Position numbers and translations under genes: made by a program. A stretch of 64,000 nt of DNA from Pseudooceanicola sp050897975 (GTDB lineage Bacteria > Pseudomonadota > Alphaproteobacteria > Rhodobacterales > Rhodobacteraceae). Under the pieces are notes generated by a model that worked only from the letters and a program-made list of their open reading frames with translations, had not been told where the DNA came from and made no database searches. The stretch covers positions 372,001-436,000 of the forward strand of contig NZ_JBPAXY010000002.1 in NCBI RefSeq assembly GCF_050897975.1, written 5' to 3'. Shown piece by piece: positions 45,507 through 53,898 of the stretch; position 1 is the stretch's first letter, and every line of letters starts with the position of its first letter.

Positions 45507-46220
45507 ATGGACAAGAGACTCCCCGGCCTGACCGAGGCCGTCGCAGGGATCAAGGATGGCGCCACGGTGATGATCGGCGGTTTCGGCGGATCGGGTAACC
45601 CGATCGAGCTGATCCACGCGCTGATCGACGCGGGCCCCAAGGACCTGACCGTCATCAACAACAACGCCGGCAACGGCAAGATCGGCATCGCGGCGATGAT
45701 TGATGCCGGGATGGTGCGGAAGATGATCTGCTCTTTCCCCAAGTCGAGCGATCCGCGCGCCTTCACCGACCGCTACATGGCCGGTGAGATCGAGTTGGAG
45801 CTGGTGCCCCAGGGCACCCTGGCCGAGCGCATCCGCGCCGGGGGCTCGGGCATTCCCGCCTTCTACACCCCGTCCAGCTACGGGACCGAACTGGCCGAGG
45901 GCAAACCCGTGGCCGAGTTCGACGGCAAGCACTACGTGCAGGAACGCTGGCTGAAGGCTGATTTCGCCCTGATCAAGGCCGAACTGGCCGATCACTTCGG
46001 CAACCTGACCTACCGCATGGCGGCGCGGAACTTCTCGCCGCTGATGGCGGCGGCGGCGGCAACGACCATCGTGCAGGCCACCAAGGTGGTGGAACCCGGC
46101 GGCATCGACCCCGAGCAGGTGCACACCCCCGGCATCTTCGTCGACCAGATCGTCGAGGTCGCCGACCCGCAGCAGGAAGAAGCCCTGATCCGCGCAGGAG
46201 TTGAATATGTCCGAGCTTAA
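45507..46220 (+). CDS. pcaI: 3-oxoadipate CoA-transferase subunit A
   Basis: A 237-residue alpha subunit of a type I CoA-transferase that activates 3-oxoadipate with succinyl-CoA. The conserved GATVMIGGFGGSGNPIELI is the N-terminal glycine-rich loop, and FNPxxxD-type AALDFALIKAELAD is replaced here by LKADFALIKAELADHFGN. TAGGAGGATCC provides the ribosome-binding site. It overlaps pcaJ by 14 bases, consistent with heteromer assembly. A generic 3-oxoacid CoA-transferase is the alternative; the thiolase pcaF downstream favours Pca. Confidence 0.93.
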   Translation: MDKRLPGLTEAVAGIKDGATVMIGGFGGSGNPIELIHALIDAGPKDLTVINNNAGNGKIGIAAMIDAGMVRKMICSFPKSSDPRAFTDRYMAGEIELELVPQGTLAERIRAGGSGIPAFYTPSSYGTELAEGKPVAEFDGKHYVQERWLKADFALIKAELADHFGNLTYRMAARNFSPLMAAAAATTIVQATKVVEPGGIDPEQVHTPGIFVDQIVEVADPQQEEALIRAGVEYVRA

Positions 46221-46881
46221 GCTGTCCAACGCCCAGATCGCCTGGCGCGCCGCCCAGGACATCGAGGATGGCGCCTATGTCAACCTCGGCATCGGCTTCC
46301 CCGAGATGGTGGCGCAATATACCGTCGAGGGCCGCACACCGGTCTTCCACACCGAGAACGGCGTGCTGGGCTTCGGCCCGGCGCCCGAGCCGGGCAGCGA
46401 GGACTGGGATCTGATCAACGCGGGCAAGAAGGCGGTGACGCTGAAGCCCGGGGCCTCCTTCTTCCACCACGCCGACAGCTTCGGCATGGTGCGCGGCGGC
46501 CATCTGGACGTAGCCATCCTGGGCGCGTTGCAGGTGGCGCAGAACGGCGATCTGGCCAACTGGCGCGTCGGCAACAAGGGGGTGCCGGCCGTGGGCGGTG
46601 CCATGGACCTGGTGCATGGGGCCAAACGGGTGGCCGTGCTGACCGATCACGTCACCAAGAAGGGCGAGCCGAAGCTGGTCGAGGCCTGCACCTTCCCGTT
46701 GACCGGGGTGGGCTGCGTGACCCGCGTCTATACCTCGCTTGCGGTGGTGGACATCGTGGACGGCCATTTCGTGCTGCGCGAGAAGCTGGCGGGGATGTCC
46801 ATGGACGATCTGCAAGCCGTCACCGGCGCGCCGCTGCACACCGAGGGCGACGTGGCCGACCTGGTGGTGCCCGAGCTGTAA
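46207..46881 (+). CDS. pcaJ: 3-oxoadipate CoA-transferase subunit B
   Basis: A 224-residue beta subunit with the catalytic glutamate in TENGVLGFGP, preceded by YVNLGIGFPEMVAQY. SFFHHADSFGMVRGGHLDVAILGALQ (split at GMVRGG) is typical. ATG 46207 (MSELKLSNAQ) lies inside the pcaI 3' end, with AGGAG just upstream in pcaI. It forms the active enzyme with PcaI. A 285-base hairpin-rich gap separates it from pcaF. Confidence 0.94.
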   Translation: MSELKLSNAQIAWRAAQDIEDGAYVNLGIGFPEMVAQYTVEGRTPVFHTENGVLGFGPAPEPGSEDWDLINAGKKAVTLKPGASFFHHADSFGMVRGGHLDVAILGALQVAQNGDLANWRVGNKGVPAVGGAMDLVHGAKRVAVLTDHVTKKGEPKLVEACTFPLTGVGCVTRVYTSLAVVDIVDGHFVLREKLAGMSMDDLQAVTGAPLHTEGDVADLVVPEL

Positions 46882-47166
46882 GACCGGGGGCGGGGTAACC
46901 CCCGCCCTACGACATCTGCCCCGTCTCCACCCCATCACGGAGGGCAGCCCCCGACCTCGGGTGGGGGCGAAAGCCCCCTCCCTGGGGAGAGGTCGGGAGC
47001 TGCCCGGCGTGCCGCCGGGCACGACATCTGAACGGTGCGACACCAAGACCCCAAGGCCCGCCGCACCATGGTGGATTGCATCCACCCTACGCTTTCCGGG
47101 CGGGTTCGCGCATCGATACCCGCGCCAACGAATGAAAACGGGTCATGGCGGCCCGAGGAGGATCAC
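46882..47166. repeat. Hairpin-rich insert between pcaJ and pcaF flanked by a 10-base direct repeat
   Basis: The direct repeat ACGACATCTG occurs at 46909-46918 and 47021-47030. Between them is a nested palindrome: GGGCAGC (46942) with GCTGCCC (47005), CCCGACCTC (46950) with GAGGTCGGG (46997), and GGGGGC-GAAA-GCCCCC (46963-46978). A second hairpin GCCCGGCG-TGC-CGCCGGGC (47002-47020) shares bases with the first, so the two exclude each other. Hairpins at 46889-46906 and 47070-47086 both end in CCCTACG. No gene is seen. It resembles a repeated extragenic palindromic element or MITE remnant. Confidence 0.6.
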
Positions 47167-48363
47167 ATGACCGAAGTCTATATCTGCGACTACATCCGTA
47201 CCCCCATCGGCCGTTTCGGCGGCACCCTGGCCAGCGTCCGCGCCGACGACCTGGGCGCCCTGCCGCTGAAGGCCCTGATGGAGCGCAACAGCTCTGTCGA
47301 CTGGGAAGCCGTCGACGACGTGATCTACGGCTGCGCCAACCAGGCGGGCGAGGACAACCGCAACGTGGCGCGCATGTCCGCCCTGCTGGCCGGTCTGCCG
47401 GTGAACGTCACCGGGACCACGATGAACCGCCTCTGCGGGTCGGGCATGGATGCCATCATCACCGCCGCCCGCGCCATCAAGGCCGGTGAGGCCGATCTGA
47501 TGATCGCCGGTGGCGTGGAGAGCATGTCGCGCGCGCCCTTCGTCATGCCCAAGGCCGAAACCGCCTTTTCGCGCAATAACGCCGTCTATGACACCACCAT
47601 CGGCTGGCGCTTCGTCAATCCGCTGATGAAGAAGCAATACGGCGTCGAGTCGATGCCCGAAACCGGCGAGAACGTCGCCGAAGACTTCAACATCTCCCGC
47701 GAAGACCAGGACAAGTTCGCCCTGAACAGCCAGGAGAAGGCCGCCGCCGCCATCGCCTCGGGCCGCCTGGCGCAGGAAATCGTGCCTGTGTCGATCAAGC
47801 GCCGCAAGCAGGACGACCTGATCTTCGACACCGACGAACACCCCCGCGCCTCGACCCTGGAAAAGCTGGCCAAGCTGCCGACCCCCTTCCGCGAGGGCGG
47901 CACGGTGACGGCCGGTAACGCCTCTGGCGTCAACGACGGTGCGGCGGCGCTGATCCTGGCCTCGGCCGAGGCAGCGCAGAAATACGGCCTGACCCCGATC
48001 GCCCGCGTGCTGGGCGGCGCCACCGCCGGCGTGCCGCCGCGGATCATGGGCTTTGGCCCGGCGCCCGCCTCGAAAAAGCTGATGGCGCGCCTGGGTCTGA
48101 CACAGGAAGACTTTGCCGTGATCGAGCTGAACGAGGCCTTCGCCAGCCAGGGTCTGGCGACGCTGCGCGATCTGGGCATTGCCGACGATGACGCGCGGGT
48201 GAACCCCAACGGCGGCGCCATCGCCCTGGGCCACCCCCTGGGCATGTCCGGCGCGCGGATCACCGGCACCGCGGCACTGCAGCTGAAGTCGGGCGAGAAG
48301 TCGCTGTCGACCATGTGCATTGGCGTCGGCCAGGGGATCGCCGTGGCGCTGGAAGCGGTCTGA
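47167..48363 (+). CDS. pcaF: 3-oxoadipyl-CoA thiolase
   Basis: A 398-residue thiolase that cleaves 3-oxoadipyl-CoA into succinyl-CoA and acetyl-CoA, the last step of the beta-ketoadipate pathway. The nucleophile is in TMNRLCGSGMDAI. GGVESMSRAPFVM, ELNEAFASQ, NPNGGAIALGHPLGMSGARI and the second Cys in MCIGVGQG complete the active site. The start follows GAGGAGGATCAC; in-frame readings upstream cross the repeat-rich gap. It is cotranscribed with pcaIJ if the hairpins in the gap do not terminate. Confidence 0.95.
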   Translation: MTEVYICDYIRTPIGRFGGTLASVRADDLGALPLKALMERNSSVDWEAVDDVIYGCANQAGEDNRNVARMSALLAGLPVNVTGTTMNRLCGSGMDAIITAARAIKAGEADLMIAGGVESMSRAPFVMPKAETAFSRNNAVYDTTIGWRFVNPLMKKQYGVESMPETGENVAEDFNISREDQDKFALNSQEKAAAAIASGRLAQEIVPVSIKRRKQDDLIFDTDEHPRASTLEKLAKLPTPFREGGTVTAGNASGVNDGAAALILASAEAAQKYGLTPIARVLGGATAGVPPRIMGFGPAPASKKLMARLGLTQEDFAVIELNEAFASQGLATLRDLGIADDDARVNPNGGAIALGHPLGMSGARITGTAALQLKSGEKSLSTMCIGVGQGIAVALEAV

Positions 48364-48378
48364 TCGCCCCATACCTTC

Positions 48379-48407
48379 GGCCAGACCTCAGCCTCTGGGG
48401 TCTGGCC
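48379..48407 (+). terminator. Stem-loop after pcaF
   Basis: GGCCAGACC (48379-48387) and GGTCTGGCC (48399-48407) form a perfect 9-bp stem with an 11-base loop, 15 bases after the pcaF stop. No T-run follows, so it may be a Rho-linked or stability structure. Confidence 0.5.
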
Positions 48408-48465
48408 CTCCCTCTCGGCGGCACCTCTGCCGTGCCGCGCGGCGGTCGGCTATCCCTGGCAGGCC

Positions 48466-49026
48466 CTACTGCCGGGCGATACCACGATAGCCAAGCAGGC
48501 CGGATACCGGGGCGCCCAAGTCAAAAAGATCGCTCTGGAGGGTCATGTACATCTCGATCCCCCCTTCAGAGATGGCGATCTGATCGCTCGGCCTTTGCTG
48601 CTCGACATCGACTGAAAACTCAAGATCAGGACGCTCGTTGTTTTGCGTGGTTACGGTCCAGTCCTGGCCCGTTCCCACCTCGCAGCCCAAACTATATTTC
48701 GAACAGTCGATTCCTTCGGATTTAACCCCCCCAAGAAGATACGATTGGCCGCGACCAAAGTACTTCTCGCCAGCCTTTTCAACATATTGAACCGACGAAG
48801 AACCGCCACTGGTGTACCATTCGATATACTCCATGACATCGTCGGTCGAAGGGGCGTCGCCGTCTTTGTAGGGGCAAGGATTCGTGTAGGTCTTTTTCTC
48901 TGCACAGGCATAGCCAGCCAGGAACGCCTGCACCGGCGTGTCTTCCGCCTCGGTCCCTTCGGCAAAACAGGCGGGGGCAGCACAGGCAAGGAAGGCAAGC
49001 CCCAGGGGCGTTTTCGAACAGAGCAT
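48466..49026 (-). CDS. Secreted cysteine-containing hypothetical protein
   Basis: A 186-residue protein beginning MLCSKTPLGLAFLACAAPACFAEG, a signal peptide. The mature part has Cys residues in YACAEKK, NPCPYKD, GIDCSKY and LGCEVG that could form two disulfides, and is otherwise acidic and polar. I do not recognise the family. It lies five bases after the membrane-protein gene stop and is probably translated with it. The DNA here is clearly less GC-rich than neighbouring operons, suggesting more recent acquisition. An upstream in-frame start overlaps the preceding gene and would bury the signal peptide. Confidence 0.66.
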   Translation of the reverse strand: MLCSKTPLGLAFLACAAPACFAEGTEAEDTPVQAFLAGYACAEKKTYTNPCPYKDGDAPSTDDVMEYIEWYTSGGSSSVQYVEKAGEKYFGRGQSYLLGGVKSEGIDCSKYSLGCEVGTGQDWTVTTQNNERPDLEFSVDVEQQRPSDQIAISEGGIEMYMTLQSDLFDLGAPVSGLLGYRGIARQ

Positions 49027-49031
49027 CTTCC

Positions 49032-49820
49032 CTACCTCAGTTGATAAATGGCCGTACAAAGATCGTTGGCCGACGCGGCTTCCAGCATCAGCACGTATGC
49101 CGGCATCTCAGGGTCAAAAATGGTCATTCCTTGCTCGGTCCTGCTGAGCAGGACATGCCGCCGCATCTTCTTCAGCGTCTCATCGGACAGGTCATCCAGG
49201 GTGCCCGCCTCAGCCGCGGCAAGACACAGATCATTCAGCATCGGGCGGTCTTCCTTGTAGTCGCGCCCAGAGGGATCACCGGGCCGAGAGGCATTGCAGA
49301 TCCCCCTCTCTTCCGCCCTCTTCTCGCAAACCGGCCTGACATCCTCGGGGAAGATCTCGGCCACGCTGACGGGGATGGCCAGGGACTGGGTCAGGATCAT
49401 GACCAGGACACCGGCCAGCATGAAGACCACCCCCGGCGAATTCGTCATCAGGGCAAACTTGGCCCGTTTCGTCAGACCATCCTCACCGGGCTCGACCTTC
49501 AGATCGAAATCGGCGGTGGCGCGTCTGAGGACGAAAACCCCGCCGATCATCGACAGGACCAGCCCAACCGCGAAGCCGAAGCTGGTCAGGAAGGTGCGAT
49601 AGGTCAGGGCGACGGCCAACCGGCGCTCTCGGTATTCCAGGGCCTCGGCGAAATAGTGATAGGTCCCCTCCTTGATCGCCGTGCGCGAGCTGGTGACGTC
49701 ATACTTCAGCAGGCCAAGGTCCGAGACAAACCAGAAGAAACAGGCGATCCCCGCAAGCAGAAGGACCCCCAGGGCCACGAAGGACAGCCTGTCCCATTTG
49801 TCAAAACCCGTCTCTTCCAT
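49032..49820 (-). CDS. Hypothetical membrane protein with three membrane segments
   Basis: A 262-residue protein with hydrophobic segments at about 12-34 (LSFVALGVLLLAGIACFFWF), 76-98 and 129-151. A C-terminal soluble region of about 110 residues has cysteines at 165, 175, 199 and 255. If the N-terminus is cytoplasmic, that region is periplasmic and could form disulfides. I do not recognise the family. The start at ATG 49820 gives a short charged N-terminus before the first helix. It forms a two-gene unit with the secreted protein downstream. Confidence 0.66.
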   Translation of the reverse strand: MEETGFDKWDRLSFVALGVLLLAGIACFFWFVSDLGLLKYDVTSSRTAIKEGTYHYFAEALEYRERRLAVALTYRTFLTSFGFAVGLVLSMIGGVFVLRRATADFDLKVEPGEDGLTKRAKFALMTNSPGVVFMLAGVLVMILTQSLAIPVSVAEIFPEDVRPVCEKRAEERGICNASRPGDPSGRDYKEDRPMLNDLCLAAAEAGTLDDLSDETLKKMRRHVLLSRTEQGMTIFDPEMPAYVLMLEAASANDLCTAIYQLR

Positions 49821-50262
49821 AGCGGTCCCCGCGCCCCAAAAGCCTGAAGAAATGTCTATCTGCGAAATGCCAATAGCTTCCCCTCCGCCCCCGGGCCGAG
49901 TCAACGCCCTTGGCCGGAGCTGCCGCCGGACCGATACGAAAGTCGCAAAACGCGCCGGGAACGGGCCAAGGGCGCGGCCTTCGTGCGGTGCAGCAGGCCC
50001 CCGCGCCGGGCGCCCGCGACAGGCCCTGCGACGCGCCTTTGCCTTGCTCCGACCTATCGCCCGATAGCCCATATCTATCAAACACTTGCGCCACACGCCC
50101 TACGGGGACGCAGGTTTCTGACGCATCGTCACGCCGCAGCGCGGCACTGTCGCGAAAAGGGGCGGAAATGTCGGTTTCGGCGCCCGACAGCCCGTTTTCT
50201 GCCCTTCCCCGACCTGCCGTCCTGTGGTTTGTGAAGACATCCCCATTACGGAGCGAGCCACC
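49821..50262. other. Gene-free divergent region upstream of the formaldehyde dehydrogenase gene
   Basis: The 442 bases between the divergent membrane-protein gene and the formaldehyde operon show no credible gene. They contain a perfect 10-bp inverted repeat, GCCCTTGGCC (49906-49915) with GGCCAAGGGC (49964-49973), and a shorter palindrome at 50054-50067. Promoters for both directions are expected here but no convincing -35/-10 pair was picked. Confidence 0.5.
50054..50067. promoter_or_regulatory. Short palindrome, possible operator
   Basis: CTATCG-CC-CGATAG is a perfect 6-bp inverted repeat about 200 bases before the dehydrogenase start. It could bind a dimeric regulator; which one is unknown. 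Confidence 0.22.
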
Positions 50263-51372
50263 ATGAAAACCCGTGCAGCCGTCGCCTTCGAGGCGAAGAA
50301 ACCTCTGGAAATCGTCGAGATCGACCTGGAAGGCCCGAAGGAGGGCGAGGTTCTGGTCGAGATCATGGCCACCGGCATCTGCCATACCGACGCCTACACC
50401 CTGGACGGGCTGGACAGCGAAGGGATCTTCCCCTCGGTGCTGGGCCACGAGGGCGCGGGCATCATCCGCGCCGTGGGTCCGGGCGTGAAATCGGTCAAGC
50501 AGGACGATCACGTCATCCCGCTGTACACCCCCGAGTGCCGCCAGTGTAAATCCTGCCTCTCGGGCAAGACCAACCTGTGCACCGCGATCCGCGCCACCCA
50601 GGGCAAGGGCGTGATGCCCGACGGCACCTCGCGCATGTCCTACAAGGGCGAGACGATCTACCACTACATGGGCTGCTCGACCTTCTCGAACTTCATCGTC
50701 CTGCCGGAAATCGCCGTGGCGAAGATCCGTGAGGACGCGCCCTTCGACAAGGCCTGCTACTGCGGTTGCGGCGTGACCACCGGCGTGGGCGCGGTGACCA
50801 ACACCGCCAAGGTCACCCCCGGGTCGAACGTCATCGTCTTCGGCCTGGGCGGCATCGGTCTGAACGTGATCCAGGGCGCCCGCATGGTCGGCGCCGACAA
50901 GATCATCGGCGTGGACCTGAACGACGCCAAGGCCGAATGGGGCACCAAGTTCGGCATGACCCATTTCGTCAACCCGTCGAAGATCGACGGCGACATCGTC
51001 CAGCACCTGATCGAGCTGACCGATGGCGGCGGCGACTACACCTTCGACTGCACCGGCAACACCCTGGTGATGCGCCAGGCGCTGGAAGCCTGCCACCGGG
51101 GCTGGGGTGTCTCGACCGTGATCGGCGTGGCCGAGGCGGGCAAGGAAATCAGCACCCGTCCGTTCCAGCTGGTCACCGGCCGCGTCTGGCAGGGTTCGGC
51201 CTTCGGCGGCATGAAGGGCCGCACCGAGGTGCCGAAGATCGTCGACTGGTACATGAACGGCAAGATCGAGATCGACCCGATGATCACCCACGTCCTGACG
51301 CTGGAAGAGATCAACAAGGGCTTCGACCTGATGCACGCCGGCGAGTCCATCCGCTCCGTGGTGGTCTTCTGA
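50263..51372 (+). CDS. S-(hydroxymethyl)glutathione dehydrogenase / class III alcohol dehydrogenase
   Basis: A 369-residue zinc alcohol dehydrogenase that oxidises the formaldehyde-glutathione adduct to S-formylglutathione. Zinc ligands and structural cysteines are in GICHTDAYTLDG, LGHEGAGIIRAVG and CRQCKSCLSGKTNLC. CGCGVTTGVGAV and VFGLGGIGLNVIQGA form the NAD-binding part. It is called FlhA, GfaA or AdhC in different organisms. Its stop overlaps the hydrolase start by one base. Confidence 0.97.
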   Translation: MKTRAAVAFEAKKPLEIVEIDLEGPKEGEVLVEIMATGICHTDAYTLDGLDSEGIFPSVLGHEGAGIIRAVGPGVKSVKQDDHVIPLYTPECRQCKSCLSGKTNLCTAIRATQGKGVMPDGTSRMSYKGETIYHYMGCSTFSNFIVLPEIAVAKIREDAPFDKACYCGCGVTTGVGAVTNTAKVTPGSNVIVFGLGGIGLNVIQGARMVGADKIIGVDLNDAKAEWGTKFGMTHFVNPSKIDGDIVQHLIELTDGGGDYTFDCTGNTLVMRQALEACHRGWGVSTVIGVAEAGKEISTRPFQLVTGRVWQGSAFGGMKGRTEVPKIVDWYMNGKIEIDPMITHVLTLEEINKGFDLMHAGESIRSVVVF

Positions 51373-52211
51373 TGGAAACCGTCAGCACCAACCGCGCCTT
51401 CGGCGGCACGCAGGGTGTCTACAAGCATGTCTCGACCGAGACCGGAACCGAGATGACCTTCTCGGTCTTCGTGCCCGATCACGCGGAGGGGGAAACCCTT
51501 CCCGTGGTCTGGTATCTGTCGGGGCTGACCTGCACCCATGCCAATGTCACCGAAAAGGGCGAGTTCCGCGCCCATTGCGCGCGTCACGGGCTGATCTTCG
51601 TCGCCCCCGACACCTCGCCGCGCGGCGAGGGCGTCGCGGATGACGCGGAAGGGGCCTATGACTTCGGCCTGGGCGCCGGGTTCTACGTGAATGCCACGGA
51701 AGAGCCCTTTGCCGCCAACTACCGGATGCAGGCCTATGTCGAAGAGGAACTTCCGGCGCTGATCGCCGCCCAGTTCCCCGCCGACATGACCCGCCAGGGC
51801 ATCATGGGCCACTCCATGGGCGGCCATGGCGCGCTGACCATCGGGCTGCGCAACGCCGACCGCTTCAAGGCCGTCAGCGCCTTTGCCCCCATCGTCAGCC
51901 CGCTGAACTGCCCCTGGGGTGAAAAGGCCCTGACCGGCTATATCGGCGCCGACCGCACCGCCTGGCGCCAGTATGACGCCTGCGCCCTGATCGAGGATGG
52001 CGCCCGTCTGCCCGACCTGCTGGTCGACCAGGGCGGCGCCGACAATTTCCTGGAAGGGCAGCTGAAACCCGAACTGCTGGTGGAGGTCTGCAAGGAAACG
52101 GGCCAGCCCCTGACCCTGCGGATGCAGGAGGGCTACGACCACTCCTACTACTTCATCTCCACCTTCATGGGCGATCACCTGGACTGGCACGCCGAACGGC
52201 TGAAGGCCTGA
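51372..52211 (+). CDS. fghA: S-formylglutathione hydrolase
   Basis: A 279-residue alpha/beta-hydrolase of the esterase D family that releases formate and glutathione. The nucleophile is in MGHSMGGHGAL, the acid and base residues are in VDQGGADNFL and YDHSYYFI, and LSGLTCTHANVTEKG is the family's oxyanion segment. It starts at the ATG overlapping the dehydrogenase stop (TGATG), so the two steps of formaldehyde detoxification are coupled. A strong bidirectional terminator follows. Confidence 0.97.
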   Translation: METVSTNRAFGGTQGVYKHVSTETGTEMTFSVFVPDHAEGETLPVVWYLSGLTCTHANVTEKGEFRAHCARHGLIFVAPDTSPRGEGVADDAEGAYDFGLGAGFYVNATEEPFAANYRMQAYVEEELPALIAAQFPADMTRQGIMGHSMGGHGALTIGLRNADRFKAVSAFAPIVSPLNCPWGEKALTGYIGADRTAWRQYDACALIEDGARLPDLLVDQGGADNFLEGQLKPELLVEVCKETGQPLTLRMQEGYDHSYYFISTFMGDHLDWHAERLKA

Positions 52212-52250
52212 CAGCGGGCCCGGGGCCCGCGTCCCGGACCAGGCAAAGAC

Positions 52251-52281
52251 AAAGGGCGGGCCCTGCCGGGTCCGCCCTTTT
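52251..52281. terminator. Bidirectional terminator between fghA and the TetR gene
   Basis: AAAGGGCGGGCCC-tgcc-GGGTCCGCCCTTT forms a 13-bp stem with one G-U pair, with TTTT on the plus side and an A-run pairing on the other. It separates two convergent genes and can serve both. Confidence 0.88.
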
Positions 52282-52304
52282 CACGTCAGGTCCCCGGGGG
52301 GGCC

Positions 52305-52994
52305 TCAGCGGTTCATCAGGGCGATCATCCCCGCGCTACAGAAGGGCATCAGGTGGTCGTAGAACTCTTCCAGATCGGTCACCTGCGCCTTCCGATCGGC
52401 CAGGGTGACACAGCGCATCTCGCCCGAGAGGCAGCGCACGGTCAGCGTCAGCAGGAAGGTCAGCCCGCACAGCACGTCGGCCTCTTTCGCCTCGGGCACG
52501 GCGGCGCGGATCACCGCAAAGAAGGCGCGGGCGGTCTCGTCGAAATGCTCCGACATCAGCGCGTCGAACCGGGCATCCTGCGCCATGAAGGCGATCATGC
52601 GCACGTAGTTGGGCCAGCCCGGATCCTCGGATTTCATCTGATCGAACAGGGGCCGCATATAGGCGCCGATCACCGTCTTCAGATCCGGCGGGCCCTCGGC
52701 CTGGATCTCGGCCAGGCGCTGCATCCGCAGGCGGCACAGATCCGGCGCGCGGCGGGCCACCACGGCGGCAAACAGGTTTTCCTTCGAGGCGAAGTAGTAT
52801 TTCACCAGCGCCAGGTTGACCCCGGCATCGCCGGTGATGCGGCGCAGCGAGACGCCATCGTAAGGCGCGGTGGCAAAGGCCATCTCGGCGGCGTCCAGAA
52901 TCCTGTCGCGGGTGGCCTTTCCGTCGGCACGCAGCCCGGTGCGGTCACCCGGCGCGGTGGCGTCGGAACGGGACTCTGGCGTCGTCTTTGACAT
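52305..52994 (-). CDS. TetR family transcriptional regulator
   Basis: A 229-residue regulator with the TetR HTH at about 25-70 (ATRDRILDAAEMAFAT, YDGVSLRRITGDAGVNLALV, KYYFASKENLF). It has a C-terminal ligand domain of the TetR_C type with QMKSEDPGWPNYVRMI. The ligand is unknown. ATG 52994 (MSKTTPESRS) gives the normal length; the in-frame extension upstream is Arg-rich and non-conserved in look. It is convergent with fghA, so a role in formaldehyde control is only a positional guess. Confidence 0.9.
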   Translation of the reverse strand: MSKTTPESRSDATAPGDRTGLRADGKATRDRILDAAEMAFATAPYDGVSLRRITGDAGVNLALVKYYFASKENLFAAVVARRAPDLCRLRMQRLAEIQAEGPPDLKTVIGAYMRPLFDQMKSEDPGWPNYVRMIAFMAQDARFDALMSEHFDETARAFFAVIRAAVPEAKEADVLCGLTFLLTLTVRCLSGEMRCVTLADRKAQVTDLEEFYDHLMPFCSAGMIALMNR

Positions 52995-53112
52995 ATGGCT
53001 GGCGTCTCCCCTTTGCCTGGCGGAATTGCATCCCCGAGCCCTGAGCGGAGGGCGGTGATGCAAAAGGTAAAGGGGCTATTAGCGAGCATTTGTCCGAAAC
53101 GGGACGAATAAC

Positions 53113-53661
53113 CTACCGAGGCGAACGTTTGGCAAGAATCCGCTGCAACGTGCGGCGGTGCATATTCAACCGTCTGGCCGTTTCCGAGACATTCCGGTCG
53201 CAAAGTTCATAGACCCGCTGGATATGTTCCCAGCGGACGCGGTCGGCGCTCATCGGGTTTTCCGGCGGCGGCGGCAGCTCGTCTCCGGTGGCCAGCAGGG
53301 CGTTGACGATGTCGGTCGCATCGGCGGGCTTGGCCAGGTAATCGGTGGCGCCCACCTTCACCGCGGCCACGGCGGTGGCGATGGCGCCATAGCCGGTCAG
53401 CACGACGATCCGGGCATCGGGACGCTTCTCGCGCAGCACCTCGACCACGTCCAGGCCGTTGCCGTCTTCCAGCCGCAGATCGCAAACCGCATAGGCGGGC
53501 GGGCGGGCGGTGGCGATGGCGCGACCGGCGGCCACGCTGTCGGCGGTTTCCACCTCGAAGCCGCGCTTCTCCATCGCCTTGGCGAGCCGTTTCAGGAAAG
53601 GCTCGTCATCGTCGAGCAGAAGAAGGGATCGGTCGTCGCCGATCTCGCGCAGGTCCGTCAT
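53113..53661 (-). CDS. regA: Global redox response regulator RegA/PrrA/ActR
   Basis: A 182-residue two-component regulator. The receiver has acidic residues DDDE near 17-20, phospho-acceptor Asp61 (VCDLRLEDG) and Lys111 (YLAKPAD). A Pro-rich linker (DELPPPPENP) precedes the Fis-type HTH (NVSETARRLNMHRRTLQRIL). It controls photosynthesis, respiration, nitrogen and carbon fixation genes in relatives, in response to RegB. ATG 53661 (MTDLREIGDD) is the family start. It is divergent from regB, with an FNR-like box between them. senC, often found in this locus, is not present. Confidence 0.96.
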   Translation of the reverse strand: MTDLREIGDDRSLLLLDDDEPFLKRLAKAMEKRGFEVETADSVAAGRAIATARPPAYAVCDLRLEDGNGLDVVEVLREKRPDARIVVLTGYGAIATAVAAVKVGATDYLAKPADATDIVNALLATGDELPPPPENPMSADRVRWEHIQRVYELCDRNVSETARRLNMHRRTLQRILAKRSPR

Positions 53662-53708
53662 GTCGTCCCGTTCCCTGAAAATGGTCAAAGGGCGGCCGAA
53701 AGCGCGCC

Positions 53709-53722
53709 TTGATTAGTATTAA
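53709..53722. promoter_or_regulatory. FNR/FnrL-like box between regA and regB
   Basis: TTGAT-TAGT-ATTAA matches the FNR palindrome TTGAT-N4-ATCAA at nine of ten half-site positions. It is centred about 54 bases upstream of the regA start and 184 upstream of regB. Oxygen-linked control of the redox regulators is plausible but inferred. Confidence 0.5.
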
Positions 53723-53898
53723 TGTGCTGATTCATAGCCGTCAAACAGGCGCGGATCACTTTGCCGCAGGGGGCCTGTGCGCTCTGTGTGGCGGTGGCAC
53801 AGCGGGCGGATCGGGCGCCGTCCCGGGCCGATTGCCTTGCCCCGCCCCGCGCCCTATCAACAACGGGCACCGCCGCCGCGCCAGACAGGAGCCTGCCC

